This document shows, piece by piece, positions 26,508 to 35,526 of a DNA stretch of 64,000 nucleotides. Under the pieces are notes generated by a model. That model saw nothing but the letters and a program-made list of their open reading frames with translations, made no database searches and was not told where the DNA came from. Position numbers and translations under genes: made by a program. The DNA is from an uncultured Lachnospiraceae bacterium (lineage in GTDB: Bacteria; Bacillota; Clostridia; Lachnospirales; Lachnospiraceae), in assembly GCA_903789615.1 (NCBI GenBank), contig CAIFEV010000008.1:41635-105634 (forward strand). Reading direction: 5' to 3'. Position 1 is the first letter of the stretch. The number at the start of each line of letters is the position of its first letter.

Positions 26508-26565
26508 AGACATGGCCGTATGAAGGGAAGCAGGGCAGGCTGCATCACCTGAAGGGAGTCTTGAG

Positions 26566-27366
26566 ATGATTGATTATGCAGAAGGTACCGGGTACGAATA
26601 TCATGTGCACCTGAAGAAAGGGGATGTGGGAGAGTACTGTATACTCCCCGGCGATCCGGGGCGGTGTGAGGTAATCGCAAACCACCTGGACGGGGCCAGA
26701 CACATCGGCATGAACCGGGAATTCAACACGTACACCGGACGGCTGCTCGGTGTCCCGGTGAGCGTGGTATCCACCGGAATCGGCGGGCCGTCCGCGGCCA
26801 TCGCGATGGAGGAGCTCGTGCATCTGGGCGCGCACACCTTCATCCGCGTCGGCACCTGCGGCGGTATGGACCTGGGGGTGTCCGGCGGCGATCTCATCGT
26901 GGCAAGCGGCGCCATCCGCATGGAAGGAACCACGAAGGAATACGCGCCGATCGAGTTCCCGGCTGTTCCGGATTTCACGGTAACGCGGGCGCTTGCGGAC
27001 GCGGCGGAGACTCTCGGCTTCCGGTATCATGTGGGTGTGGTGGAGTGCAAGGACTCGTTTTACGGGCAGCACGAACCTGAAGAAAAGCCCGTCGGCTACG
27101 AGCTTGTGAACAAATGGAATGCCTGGTGCGCTCTGGGCGCTCTGGGGTCGGAGATGGAGAGCGCGGCGCTTTTTGTGACGGCAAGCGCGCTTCACGTGCG
27201 CGTCGGCACGGTTCTGCTTGTGCTGGCGAACCAGGAGCGGGCGAAGGCCGGGCTGTCCAATAAGCAGGTTCACAACACAGAGCACGAGACGGAAGTGGCG
27301 GTGGAAGCGATGAAGACGCTGATCCTGAAGGACAGGGCGTTAAAAGAAAGATCGGAGAAGACGTGA
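26566..27366 (+). CDS. udp: Uridine phosphorylase
   Basis: The 266-residue protein has the nucleoside phosphorylase type I motifs [14 protein letters not shown] (phosphate site), [26 protein letters not shown] and [14 protein letters not shown]. The Glu-Met-Glu of the last block is the ribose-binding signature. It splits uridine with phosphate to uracil and ribose-1-phosphate in the cytoplasm. Its stop codon overlaps the start of the cytidine deaminase gene (GTGA), so the two form a pyrimidine salvage pair: cytidine is deaminated to uridine and then phosphorolysed. Purine nucleoside phosphorylase is less likely from the motif set. Confidence 0.9.
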   Translation: MIDYAEGTGYEYHVHLKKGDVGEYCILPGDPGRCEVIANHLDGARHIGMNREFNTYTGRLLGVPVSVVSTGIGGPSAAIAMEELVHLGAHTFIRVGTCGGMDLGVSGGDLIVASGAIRMEGTTKEYAPIEFPAVPDFTVTRALADAAETLGFRYHVGVVECKDSFYGQHEPEEKPVGYELVNKWNAWCALGALGSEMESAALFVTASALHVRVGTVLLVLANQERAKAGLSNKQVHNTEHETEVAVEAMKTLILKDRALKERSEKT

Positions 27367-27788
27367 AACCAATACCGGAGGAGAAGCTTAAGCAGCTTGA
27401 AAGAGCGGCTGCAGAGGCGCGTAAGAAATCATACGCCCCCTACTCGCACTTTGCGGTCGGTGCGGCCCTGCTTGGAGAAAACGGAATGGTCTACACGGGC
27501 TGCAACATTGAAAATGCGTCGTATCCGGCAGGAATTTGCGCGGAGCGCACGGCGATCTTTAAGGCGGTGAGCGAAGGCTGCCGCAGATTCCGGGCGATCG
27601 CGATCGCCGGCGGTCCGGAAGGGGCGGACTGCTTGACGCTCTGCACGCCCTGCGGCATCTGCCGGCAGGTTATGCGGGAATTTACAGGCCCGGATTTCCC
27701 GGTCTGGTTCAGCGACGGAAACGGCGGTTTCCGCATGATGACGCTCGCGCAGCTTCTGCCGGAGAGCTTCGGGCCGGATTCCCTCTGA
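27363..27788 (+). CDS. cdd: Cytidine deaminase
   Basis: The 141-residue protein is a full-length homotetrameric-type cytidine deaminase. Zinc-site motifs are [16 protein letters not shown] (Cys-Ala-Glu, with the catalytic Glu) and [13 protein letters not shown] (the two further Cys). The N-terminal [14 protein letters not shown] contacts the base. It starts at GTG 27363, overlapping the udp stop by four bases, so translation is coupled. It converts cytidine and deoxycytidine to uridine forms. The reading frame stays open for some 70 codons after its stop, which is reported separately. Confidence 0.94.
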   Translation: MKPIPEEKLKQLERAAAEARKKSYAPYSHFAVGAALLGENGMVYTGCNIENASYPAGICAERTAIFKAVSEGCRRFRAIAIAGGPEGADCLTLCTPCGICRQVMREFTGPDFPVWFSDGNGGFRMMTLAQLLPESFGPDSL

Positions 27789-28001
27789 GAGAAAGGGCCT
27801 GAGGGGATATTTGCTGTCCCCTTTCACAGGCTGCAGGAGGATGAACTCATTTTCCAGGAGCTCCGGAACACTCTTGCTACCTTCCCCGTCCGTAACGTAC
27901 ACGTCGCCGGTCCCGACGCCTTTCTTGCGAAAATTCTTGAAGTGGGCGGCACCGGTGAATACAGACGCCCGCCCGGATTTGAAAAATTGCGGAGGCATTT
28001 C
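27789..28001 (+). other. Spacer open in the cdd and SDR frame
   Basis: Between cdd and the SDR gene the frame shared by both stays open from the cdd stop to ATG 28002. The encoded text is protein-like (for example FPVRNVHVAGPDAFLAKILE), but no good start codon or ribosome site is seen. A weak hairpin AGGGGA...TCCCCT lies at about 27802-27823. It may be a gene remnant or chance. Confidence 0.35.
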
Positions 28002-28664
28002 ATGAGAGTTTTGGTTACAGGCAGCAGCAGCGGCATCGGAAAGGGAATTGCGGAGAAATTCTTGCGCGAAGGGCACGAGGTGATCGGGCTTGACCGTGAG
28101 AGTGCCTCCCTGACATCACCCGGATACCGGCACTTCCGGCTGGACATCCGTGACAGGACGGCATATCCGGCGCTTGACCCGGTGGACATCCTCATCAACA
28201 ATGCGGGGGTGCAGCAGGAGGACGACATCGGTGTCAATCTGAAGGGCACGATCGGCATCACGGAAACCTACGGCATTCATGAGCACATCCGCGCGGTGCT
28301 GATGATCGGCTCGGCCAGCGCCCACAACGGATCGGAATTCCCGGAGTACTGCGCCAGCAAGGGCGGCGTCCTGACGTACACGAAAAACGTGGCGCTGCGC
28401 ATCGCAAAGTACGGCGCGACCTGTAACAGCCTTGATTTCGGCGGGGTTCTGACGGACCTGAACCGCCCCGTGACAGCTGACCCGGCGCTCTGGAAACAGA
28501 TCATGGACGTGACGCCGCTGCGCCGCTGGATGACGGTGGAAGAGGCGGCCGACTGGGCCTACTTCATGACCGTCACGAACCGCTTCTGCACCGGACAGAA
28601 CATTCTGATTGACGGCCTCGAGGCCGGAAATGCCCACTTTGTGTGGCCGGAGGATGACAGATGA
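28002..28664 (+). CDS. Short-chain dehydrogenase/reductase
   Basis: ATG 28002 follows GCGGAGG and gives 220 residues, a little short for a classical SDR (about 250). The cofactor motif TGSSSGIG is at residues 6-13, INNAGVQQED provides the NNAG motif, and the catalytic Ser and Tyr-x3-Lys are in IGSASAHNG and YCASKGG. The acidic residue in GLDRES after the second strand suggests NAD rather than NADP. It shares an ATGA stop-start overlap with the ABC exporter gene, an unusual partnership. The substrate is unknown. Confidence 0.9.
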   Translation: MRVLVTGSSSGIGKGIAEKFLREGHEVIGLDRESASLTSPGYRHFRLDIRDRTAYPALDPVDILINNAGVQQEDDIGVNLKGTIGITETYGIHEHIRAVLMIGSASAHNGSEFPEYCASKGGVLTYTKNVALRIAKYGATCNSLDFGGVLTDLNRPVTADPALWKQIMDVTPLRRWMTVEEAADWAYFMTVTNRFCTGQNILIDGLEAGNAHFVWPEDDR

Positions 28665-30400
28665 AACGGAAGGACAAATCTCTTTTCAGGATGCTCGGCA
28701 GGTATTTCAGGCGGCATCTGAATCTTTTTATTATCGATATTCTCTGCGCCATCGCGGTTGCGGCAGTCGACCTGGCGTTTCCGGTTGTTTCGCGCTACGC
28801 TATGCGCACGATGCTGCCGGATCAGAAATATACGGCGTTTTTTGCGCTCATGGCAATCGTCGCGTGCGCGTACGCCGCAAGATCGGCGTGTCAGTACGTG
28901 ATGACCTACTGGGGCCACACGTTCGGCACATACGTCGAGACCGACCTGCGCAACGATCTGTTCTGTCATCTGCAGACGCTGGATTTTGACTTTTACGACA
29001 AAAACCGCACGGGACAGCTCATGAGCCGCCTGACAGGCGACCTGTTCTCCATGACGGAGCTGATGCACCACGGGCCGGAGGACCTGATCATCTCGATCCT
29101 GACGATAAGCGGCGCGCTGGTGTGCATGTTCCGGATTCAGTGGAAGCTCGCGCTGGTCATCCTGATCCTGCTGCCCGTCTCAATCCTGGTTGTCATGAAA
29201 AACCGGCGGGCGATGGCGCAGACCTCGGTGGACAACAAAAAGAAGCTGGCACAGATCAACGCGGACATCGAGTCCGGCATCTCGGGAATCCGGACTTCGA
29301 AGGCATTTGCCAACGAGGAGGTGGATTACGCGCGGTTTGCGCGCTCAAACGAGGCGTACCAGAAGTCGAAGAGCTCCTACTACAAGGCAATGGCGGATTT
29401 TAACAGCGCGCAGGAGTTCTTCATGAGCATCACGCCGGTTGCGGTAATCGCGGCGGGCGGGTATCTCATCATGCGCGGCGAGATGAATTACATCGATCTC
29501 ATCACGTTCACGCTGTTCGCGGGCAGCTTCATCACGCCGATCCGCAAGCTGTCACAGTTCGCGGAGGTGTTCACAGACGGCTGTGCGGGCCTTGCGCGCT
29601 TTAACGACCTGATGCAGATCACGCCGGATATAACCGAGAAGGCGGACGCGAAGAACCTCGCGGTGAGCGAGGGGCGGATTGATATAGAGCATGTCTCTTT
29701 TTGTTATAATCCTGGCCGCGAGGTGCTTAACGATATCACGCTGCACGTGAAAGGCGGCGAGAGTGTGGCCATCGTCGGACAGTCGGGCGGCGGAAAGACG
29801 ACGCTTTGCAGCCTGATTCCGCGTTTCTATGAGGTTTTGTCCGGGGCAATTTTAATTGACGGAACGGACATCCGCGACGTGACCAAGGAGTCGCTGCGCA
29901 AGAGTATCGGAATCGTGCAGCAGGACGTCTTCATCTTTGCGGACACAATCCGGGAGAACATCCGCTACGGGCGGCCGGATGCCACGGACAGGGAAATTGA
30001 GGAGGCGGCAGAACGCGCGGAGATCCTGGACGACATCCTCGCGATGCCACGCGGTTTTGACACGTATGTCGGCGAGCGGGGCGTGCGCCTCTCAGGCGGG
30101 CAGAAGCAGCGGATTTCCATCGCCCGCATCTTCCTGAAGAACCCGAAGATTCTGATCCTGGATGAGGCGACGTCGGCACTCGACACCATCACGGAACAGA
30201 AGATCCAGAAGAGCTTTGACGCGCTCTCAAAGGGCCGCACCTCGCTCATCATCGCGCACCGCCTCGCGACGGTGCAGGACGCCGACCGGATTGTCTTAAT
30301 CGACGGCGGCCGCATCGCCGAGGAGGGCACCCATCAGCAGCTTCTCGCGCTCGGCGGGGAGTACGCGAAACTTTACAACACGCAGAAACTGTTCCGGTGA
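28661..30400 (+). CDS. ABC exporter, fused permease and ATPase
   Basis: The 579-residue half-transporter has an N-terminal six-helix exporter domain (about 1-320) and a C-terminal ATPase with Walker A GQSGGGKTT, signature LSGGQKQRISIAR and Walker B ILILDEATSALD. The H-loop is IIAHRLATV. The layout matches MsbA/BmrA-type homodimeric exporters of lipids or drugs. Translation is coupled to the SDR gene by a four-base overlap. Such exporters often occur in pairs, but only one half is present, so a homodimer is expected. Confidence 0.93.
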   Translation: MKRKDKSLFRMLGRYFRRHLNLFIIDILCAIAVAAVDLAFPVVSRYAMRTMLPDQKYTAFFALMAIVACAYAARSACQYVMTYWGHTFGTYVETDLRNDLFCHLQTLDFDFYDKNRTGQLMSRLTGDLFSMTELMHHGPEDLIISILTISGALVCMFRIQWKLALVILILLPVSILVVMKNRRAMAQTSVDNKKKLAQINADIESGISGIRTSKAFANEEVDYARFARSNEAYQKSKSSYYKAMADFNSAQEFFMSITPVAVIAAGGYLIMRGEMNYIDLITFTLFAGSFITPIRKLSQFAEVFTDGCAGLARFNDLMQITPDITEKADAKNLAVSEGRIDIEHVSFCYNPGREVLNDITLHVKGGESVAIVGQSGGGKTTLCSLIPRFYEVLSGAILIDGTDIRDVTKESLRKSIGIVQQDVFIFADTIRENIRYGRPDATDREIEEAAERAEILDDILAMPRGFDTYVGERGVRLSGGQKQRISIARIFLKNPKILILDEATSALDTITEQKIQKSFDALSKGRTSLIIAHRLATVQDADRIVLIDGGRIAEEGTHQQLLALGGEYAKLYNTQKLFR

Positions 30401-30534
30401 CAGATCTCCTGTTCACAAAACGTCCTTGATTTACACATGAATCCTCCACAACTGTGCAGTAGGGTAAGGCTAAGAATTTTACCCGGACTTTACACGGGCG
30501 GCAGCGGATACAAACCCGCAGACGGGAGGCACAT

Positions 30535-31803
30535 ATGAGAAACAGGAGATTACTGGCGATAGCCGGCACGCTTGCTCTGGCAGGAAGCCTGATGGCAGGC
30601 TGCGCGTCGGGAACGGCAACGGAGACAACCGCGGCGGCTGAGACGTCAACAGCCGCTGCGGATACATCGGAGCTCTTTTCAAACCGGGATCTTGCGCAGA
30701 CGGCTGTATCGACGGATGCCACGCAGATCACGCTGACAAGCGGCAGTGACGTGACGATCAGCGAAGAAGGCGTGTACGTTTTAAGCGGAACAGCTCAGAA
30801 CACCACGATTATCGTGGATGCGCCAAAAGACGCAAAGGTGCAGCTGGTGCTCTCTGGTGTGAGCATGACCAATGACGATTTTCCGGCGATTTACGTAAAG
30901 GAGGCGGACAAGGTATTTGTCACGACGGCCGCCGGGACGGAAAATACGCTGTCCGTCACCGGCACCTTTACGGCGGACGGAAGCACGAACACGGACGCGG
31001 TCATTTTCTGCCGGTCCGACCTGACGCTTAACGGTGAGGGAACGCTGACAATAACGTCTGCGCAGGAAAACGGCATCTCCGGCAAGGATGAGGTGACGAT
31101 AACCGGCGGGACCTACACGATCACGTCGAAGGAAGACGCCATTGAGGCGCACGACGCGATCAATATCGCGGACGGTACCTTCACGATCACGACGGACAAG
31201 GACGGGTTGCACAGCGAGGATTCCGACGATCCGACGATCGGTTCCATCTATATCGGCGGAGGAACATTTACCATTGATGCCGGGGATGACGGCATTCAGG
31301 GGACGACGCTAACGACAATTGACGGCGGAACGTTCACGATCAATGCGGCCGAGGGCATCGAGAGCACGATCGTGACGATTAATGGCGGGACGATTGACAT
31401 CACCGCATCCGACGACGGCATCAATGCGGCACAGAAGGGGACCAGCACGGATATTGAGATCATCATAAACGGCGGCGACATCACGATTGCCATGGGACAG
31501 GGCGACACGGATGCGCTCGACTCCAACGGCAGTCTGTACATCAACGGAGGAACGCTGACCATTACGGCCCAGAGCGCCTTTGACTATGAGACGGTCGGAG
31601 AGTTAAACGGCGGGACGGTCTATGTGAACGGCTCGCAGGTGACGGAGATGACTGCTTCCATGATGGGAGGCGGCAGAGGCCAGATGGGCGGTCAGGGCCA
31701 GGCACCGGGGGCGGGAGGCGCCGCTCCGGGAAGCGGCTCGCGGGGCGCAGCCCCAGCGCCCGGCGGCACCGCAGGCCAGTCCGGGAACGCCGGGAGTGTG
31801 TGA
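30535..31803 (+). CDS. Surface lipoprotein with DUF4353/carbohydrate-binding-type beta-helix
   Basis: The 422-residue protein has a lipoprotein signal peptide with lipobox MAGC near residue 22 and an Ala/Thr-rich linker. A series of repeats of the type GGTFTI, GGTIDI and GGTLTI (about residues 80-360) forms a right-handed beta-helix, and the C-terminus is Gly/Ala/Pro-rich and low in complexity. This matches the carbohydrate-binding-domain family (DUF4353) found near CotH kinases in Clostridia, although no CotH lies beside it. It should be anchored to the outer face of the membrane. Function in adhesion or polymer binding is inferred from fold only. Confidence 0.85.
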   Translation: MRNRRLLAIAGTLALAGSLMAGCASGTATETTAAAETSTAAADTSELFSNRDLAQTAVSTDATQITLTSGSDVTISEEGVYVLSGTAQNTTIIVDAPKDAKVQLVLSGVSMTNDDFPAIYVKEADKVFVTTAAGTENTLSVTGTFTADGSTNTDAVIFCRSDLTLNGEGTLTITSAQENGISGKDEVTITGGTYTITSKEDAIEAHDAINIADGTFTITTDKDGLHSEDSDDPTIGSIYIGGGTFTIDAGDDGIQGTTLTTIDGGTFTINAAEGIESTIVTINGGTIDITASDDGINAAQKGTSTDIEIIINGGDITIAMGQGDTDALDSNGSLYINGGTLTITAQSAFDYETVGELNGGTVYVNGSQVTEMTASMMGGGRGQMGGQGQAPGAGGAAPGSGSRGAAPAPGGTAGQSGNAGSV

Positions 31804-31908
31804 GAAGGCGGCCGAAAGGTACATGTCAGGATTTTCTTTTCTGTCTTCGCAGTGTAATATGTAATCAATCAAGGATGTATTTTTATCCACTGCGTGAGGA
31901 TTTTGGGG

Positions 31909-33501
31909 ATGGAGAAGAGGAAGATTTTATCGAGCAGGGTGTTCCTGTACATGACGGAATTTTTTTCGGGCGTGTGCGTCATGGCCGTGGAACAGGGGGC
32001 GAGCCGGCTGCTCGCCCCATATTTCAGTTCTTCTCAGATTGTGTGGACGATCATCATCGGAATGATCATGATTGCCATGGCGCTGGGCAATATCTACGGC
32101 GGGCGTGCTGTCGACAGAGACCCGAATCCGGACAGGCTGTATGGCCGGATTCTCATCGCGGCGGTCTGGATCGCGCTGATTCCTCTTCTTGGCAAATATG
32201 TGATTCTGGGCGTTTCGTCCCTTATGATCGTCGCCGTCAGCACCAATCTGCTCATCTGGGCGTCTCTTGTCTCCTGTCTTGTGATTTTCGTGTACCCGCT
32301 GTTTCTGCTCGGCACGGTGACGCCGTCGCTCATCAAGTACACAGTTGATGACCTGAGCGAGAGCGGGCGGATCGCGGGGAGACTCGGCGCTGCCAATACG
32401 GTGGGAAGCATTATCGGAACATTTGTCCCGACATTTGTCACGATTCCGGCGGCGGGGACGTCGGCGACGTTTCTGATTTTCTCCGGAATTCTGCTGGCGC
32501 TCTCGGCTGTGTATTTTACCAGTGCGAAAGCGGGAAAGAAGCGTGTGGCGGCGGCGGTGCTGATCTTTCTTGTCAGCTGTGCCTTCGGTCACTCTGACAG
32601 CTTCGCCTTCTGGGATAAGAGTCTGACATACGAGGGCGAGTCGGTCTACAATTATCTGCAGGTGAAGGAGGACGAGAACACGGTCGCCCTCTCGACCAAT
32701 GTGCTCTTCGGCGTGCAGTCGGTCACGATGAAGGACCATTCCCTGAGCGGCATGTACTACGACTATGCGATGGCAGCACCGCTCATGGCGGATGTCACGA
32801 ACAAAACCAGCTGCGACGTGCTGGTCCTTGGCAACGGGACCGGTACATATGCCGCGCAGTGCGAGCGGTACTTTGACAATGTGACGGCGGAGGGGGTAGA
32901 GATCGACGGTAAGATCATCCGGCTCGCTTCGGAGTACTTTGATCAGCCGGAAGACATGAAGGTCACCGAATACGACGGCCGGGCTTTTCTGAATGCCGTG
33001 GACAAGAAGTATGACGTGATCATGGTCGACGCGTTCCGCGACATCACGATTCCTTTTCAGATGTCCACGGAGGAATTCTTTTCAGAAGTGCGTGACCACC
33101 TGAATGACGGCGGCGTCATGGTCGTGAATCTCAATATGCGCGGCGATGAAAATGACCCGGACGACATCAATCATTATCTCAGCGACACGATCAGCACGGT
33201 GTTTGACCACATCTACACGGTCGACGTGCCCGATTACACCAACCGCGTGCTCTTCGCGACGAACGCATCCGATGCGCCGGGCGTTTTCGTGGCGAACATA
33301 GGGAAAGAGACAGATTCCGGACTCAGCTCTCTTATGACCGGCGTGCAGGCGCAGCTTCAGACATACATTCCCGGCGGCCACGTCATGACAGACGACAAGG
33401 CGCCGGTCGAGCTTCTCGGCATGCGCCAGATCGACTCGATCATCCGGGAACAGGTCGGGTATTACCGGGACCTTCTGCTCACCGGAAAACTTGAGCTTTG
33501 A
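31909..33501 (+). CDS. Membrane-fused spermidine-synthase-like protein
   Basis: ATG 31909 has GAGGA eight bases before it; a GTG 15 bases upstream is less well supported. The 530-residue protein has an N-terminal membrane domain of about seven helices (to about residue 215). A soluble domain with the spermidine-synthase/methyltransferase fold follows: DVLVLGNGTGTYAAQC, GVEIDGKIIRLASEYF, DGRAFLNAV and YDVIMVDAF. Membrane-fused members are widespread in bacteria; many lack proven polyamine synthesis. LVLGNGTG replaces the usual GGGDG-type turn, so the chemistry may differ. No polyamine genes are nearby. Confidence 0.85.
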   Translation: MEKRKILSSRVFLYMTEFFSGVCVMAVEQGASRLLAPYFSSSQIVWTIIIGMIMIAMALGNIYGGRAVDRDPNPDRLYGRILIAAVWIALIPLLGKYVILGVSSLMIVAVSTNLLIWASLVSCLVIFVYPLFLLGTVTPSLIKYTVDDLSESGRIAGRLGAANTVGSIIGTFVPTFVTIPAAGTSATFLIFSGILLALSAVYFTSAKAGKKRVAAAVLIFLVSCAFGHSDSFAFWDKSLTYEGESVYNYLQVKEDENTVALSTNVLFGVQSVTMKDHSLSGMYYDYAMAAPLMADVTNKTSCDVLVLGNGTGTYAAQCERYFDNVTAEGVEIDGKIIRLASEYFDQPEDMKVTEYDGRAFLNAVDKKYDVIMVDAFRDITIPFQMSTEEFFSEVRDHLNDGGVMVVNLNMRGDENDPDDINHYLSDTISTVFDHIYTVDVPDYTNRVLFATNASDAPGVFVANIGKETDSGLSSLMTGVQAQLQTYIPGGHVMTDDKAPVELLGMRQIDSIIREQVGYYRDLLLTGKLEL

Positions 33502-33609
33502 ATCTGTCTGGCATATACACTGGAATTATGTCGGCGTGTGAAATACAATTGTTCACATACAGGGGACGGTTCCGCCGGGGAGCGGATCTGCCCCAGGGGG
33601 GATTAAAGT

Positions 33610-34884
33610 ATGGCGGTTTCAAATATTCTCAAAAAAGTTGTTAAAACGTACAGTCATGCCAGTCTGATTCTGCGCATTGTAATCGGTCTTGCTGTCGGTA
33701 TCGTTCTTGCACTTCTTTTTCCTGGTGCGTCCTGGATCGGCGTTTTCGGCGATCTGTTCGTCGGCGCCCTCAAAGCACTTGCACCGGTTCTGGTATTTGT
33801 ACTTGCCCTGTCAGCACTTGCGCAGGGAAGATCGCGCCTTGACAGCCGGTTCGGTCTTGTCATCTGGCTGTATCTTCTGACGACATTTCTGGCGTCACTG
33901 GCAGCCGTCACGGCAAGTTTTCTGTTTCCGATCCGGATTGTACTGGCCGATGCCGCTCAGTCTGAAACGGTTCCGCAGGGCATCGGAGAGGTTATGAAGA
34001 ACCTCCTGATGAACTGCATTGCCAACCCGGTCAGGGCTCTTGTGGAAGCCAACTACATTGGCATTCTGTTCTGGGCGGTGCTGCTTGGACTGGCGATGAA
34101 GAGCGTTTCCTCTGATAACACGAAACAAGTGCTAGCCAATATCGCCGACGGGGTCTCCCAGTGTGTGCGTTGGATCATCAACCTGGCGCCGTTTGGCATC
34201 ATGGGCCTGGTATATACGAATGTCTCGACCAATGGTCTTTCGATCTTCACGCAGTATGGACAGCTGCTTTTACTGCTTGTCGGAACGATGCTGTTTGTCG
34301 CATTTGTCATCGATCCGTTCGTGGCATTTCTGACGATCCGCAGAAATCCGTATCCGCTTGTGTGGAGATGTCTTAAGAATTCCGGTCTGACAGCGTTCTT
34401 TACCCGTTCTTCTGCGGCAAACATCCCGATCAATATGCACACCTGTGAGAGCCTCGGTCTGGACGAGGACTTCTATTCGGTGTCGATTCCGCTGGGATCC
34501 ACTGTGAACATGGATGGCGCGGCGGTTACCATTGCCATTATGACGCTGGCATGCGCGCACACGATGCAGATCGCGGTTGATTTTCCGTCGGCCCTGATCC
34601 TGTCACTGCTTGCAACTCTGGGGGCGTGCGGAGCTTCCGGCGTGGCAGGCGGCTCACTTCTTCTCATTCCGATGGCGTGCTCGATGTTCGGTATCAGCAA
34701 CGATGTGGCCATGCAGGTTGTAGGTGTTGGCTTCATCATAGGCGTTGTCCAGGATTCCATCGAGACTGCTCTCAACTCTTCGGGGGACGTGGAGTTTACA
34801 GCCGTAGCGGAGTATCGTCAGTGGGAGAAAGAAGGCAGAGAGCTTCCGTACTTCCTCGGCGGCACGAAACAGCTGGATATCTGA
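33610..34884 (+). CDS. sstT: Serine/threonine:sodium symporter
   Basis: The 424-residue dicarboxylate/amino acid:cation symporter has about eight membrane segments and two hairpins. The SstT branch is indicated by FFTRSSAANIPINMHTCE, the SIPLGSTVNMDGAAVTIAIM block and LACGASGVAGGSLLLIPMAC-like sequence at about 340-355, together with the GVVQDSIETALNSSGDVEFTA end. It imports serine and threonine with sodium. It is preceded by a GC-rich leader and an AGGGGGGAT ribosome site, and an intrinsic terminator lies about 140 bases beyond the stop. Confidence 0.92.
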   Translation: MAVSNILKKVVKTYSHASLILRIVIGLAVGIVLALLFPGASWIGVFGDLFVGALKALAPVLVFVLALSALAQGRSRLDSRFGLVIWLYLLTTFLASLAAVTASFLFPIRIVLADAAQSETVPQGIGEVMKNLLMNCIANPVRALVEANYIGILFWAVLLGLAMKSVSSDNTKQVLANIADGVSQCVRWIINLAPFGIMGLVYTNVSTNGLSIFTQYGQLLLLLVGTMLFVAFVIDPFVAFLTIRRNPYPLVWRCLKNSGLTAFFTRSSAANIPINMHTCESLGLDEDFYSVSIPLGSTVNMDGAAVTIAIMTLACAHTMQIAVDFPSALILSLLATLGACGASGVAGGSLLLIPMACSMFGISNDVAMQVVGVGFIIGVVQDSIETALNSSGDVEFTAVAEYRQWEKEGRELPYFLGGTKQLDI

Positions 34885-35025
34885 TGAAATCTGTAGTATG
34901 TTAATGTGACGGGTGCCTGAAGGCGCCCACTGGTTCGAGGACCTCCCAGTATAAAAAACCAGGAAAGCAGAATTGAAACGCAGTGTACCCCGGATATGTG
35001 GCGGAGCTTTCACTGTGGAATCGGA

Positions 35026-35057
35026 AAGCCTGCGGTCCTGGCGGACCCGGGCTTTTT
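35026..35057 (+). terminator. Intrinsic terminator after sstT
   Basis: The split stem AAGCC...GGTCC with GGACC...GGCTT is followed by TTTTTA. It is the likely end of the sstT transcript. Confidence 0.75.
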
Positions 35058-35192
35058 ATTGTGTCAGGCAGCCGGCGGCGTGTGATTTAGTGTGACTTAC
35101 GCGCAGGGGCTGGCTGGGGGCAGGGGACTTGCGGATCGCGTCTTCCAGCACAGGCATAGTAAATTATGCGCAGGGATGGGCAGTGAGCAGGG

Positions 35193-35420
35193 ATTCAGCT
35201 AAAAATTTGATTTTGGACAATTCCGCTTATGAATTTATAGGATATATACATACTTTTCAGCGAAATTGGGAATTGTCTTCTTTTGTGCTGAAGTTTTTAC
35301 CGGCATCGTCCTCAAAAATACAGCTAAAAGTAAGCTTGCTACTATTTTAGCTGAAATGTGATTTAAATCCGGGCAGAAAAATTCAGCGAAAAGTAGCAAT
35401 AGAGCAATTTCCGCTGAAAC
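35193..35420. repeat. Cluster A of CAGCNAAA/TTTNGCTG palindromes
   Basis: Four modules of about 37-39 bases lie at 35193-35229, 35255-35293, 35320-35356 and 35382-35420. Each begins with CAGCTAAAA or CAGCGAAA and ends with TTAGCTGAAA, TTCCGCTGAAA or a decayed form, so each can fold as a hairpin. AATTTATAGGATATAT stands between the first two modules; the same arrangement recurs at 55723-56045. Confidence 0.65.
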
Positions 35421-35423
35421 CCA

Positions 35424-35500
35424 CCCGGAAGCAGGGCAGGAATTGAATGCGCAGCCCCCGGAAGCAGGGCAGGTTGGAACGTGCAGCCGCCGGAAGTGGG
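35424..35500. repeat. 33-bp tandem repeat, about 2.3 copies
   Basis: CCCGGAAGCAGGGCAGG occurs at 35424 and 35457, followed by similar spacer sequence ending in GCAGC. A shortened third start (CCGGAAGTGG) follows at about 35490, giving a 33-base period. Confidence 0.65.
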
Positions 35501-35526
35501 ACTTACAGCACAGGAAAGAGGCAGGA

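Larger units (their letters stand above)
34885..35526. other. Repeat-rich intergenic region
   Basis: This 642-base gap holds a plus-strand terminator at 35026-35057. Between sstT and the terminator are about 140 bases with a small GGTGCC-TGAA-GGCGCC hairpin. A cluster of four imperfect palindromes (35193-35420) and a 33-bp tandem repeat (35424-35500) follow. I see no coding sequence. The base composition swings from AT-rich palindromes to GC-rich tandem units. Confidence 0.7.

Noticed and set aside
27824..28261. 145-codon minus-strand open frame upstream of the SDR gene
   Set aside because: It overlaps the SDR N-terminus antisense and has no family features.
30249..30731. 160-codon minus-strand open frame across the exporter end and lipoprotein start
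   Set aside because: It overlaps two well-supported plus-strand genes and is Ala/Arg-rich shadow.
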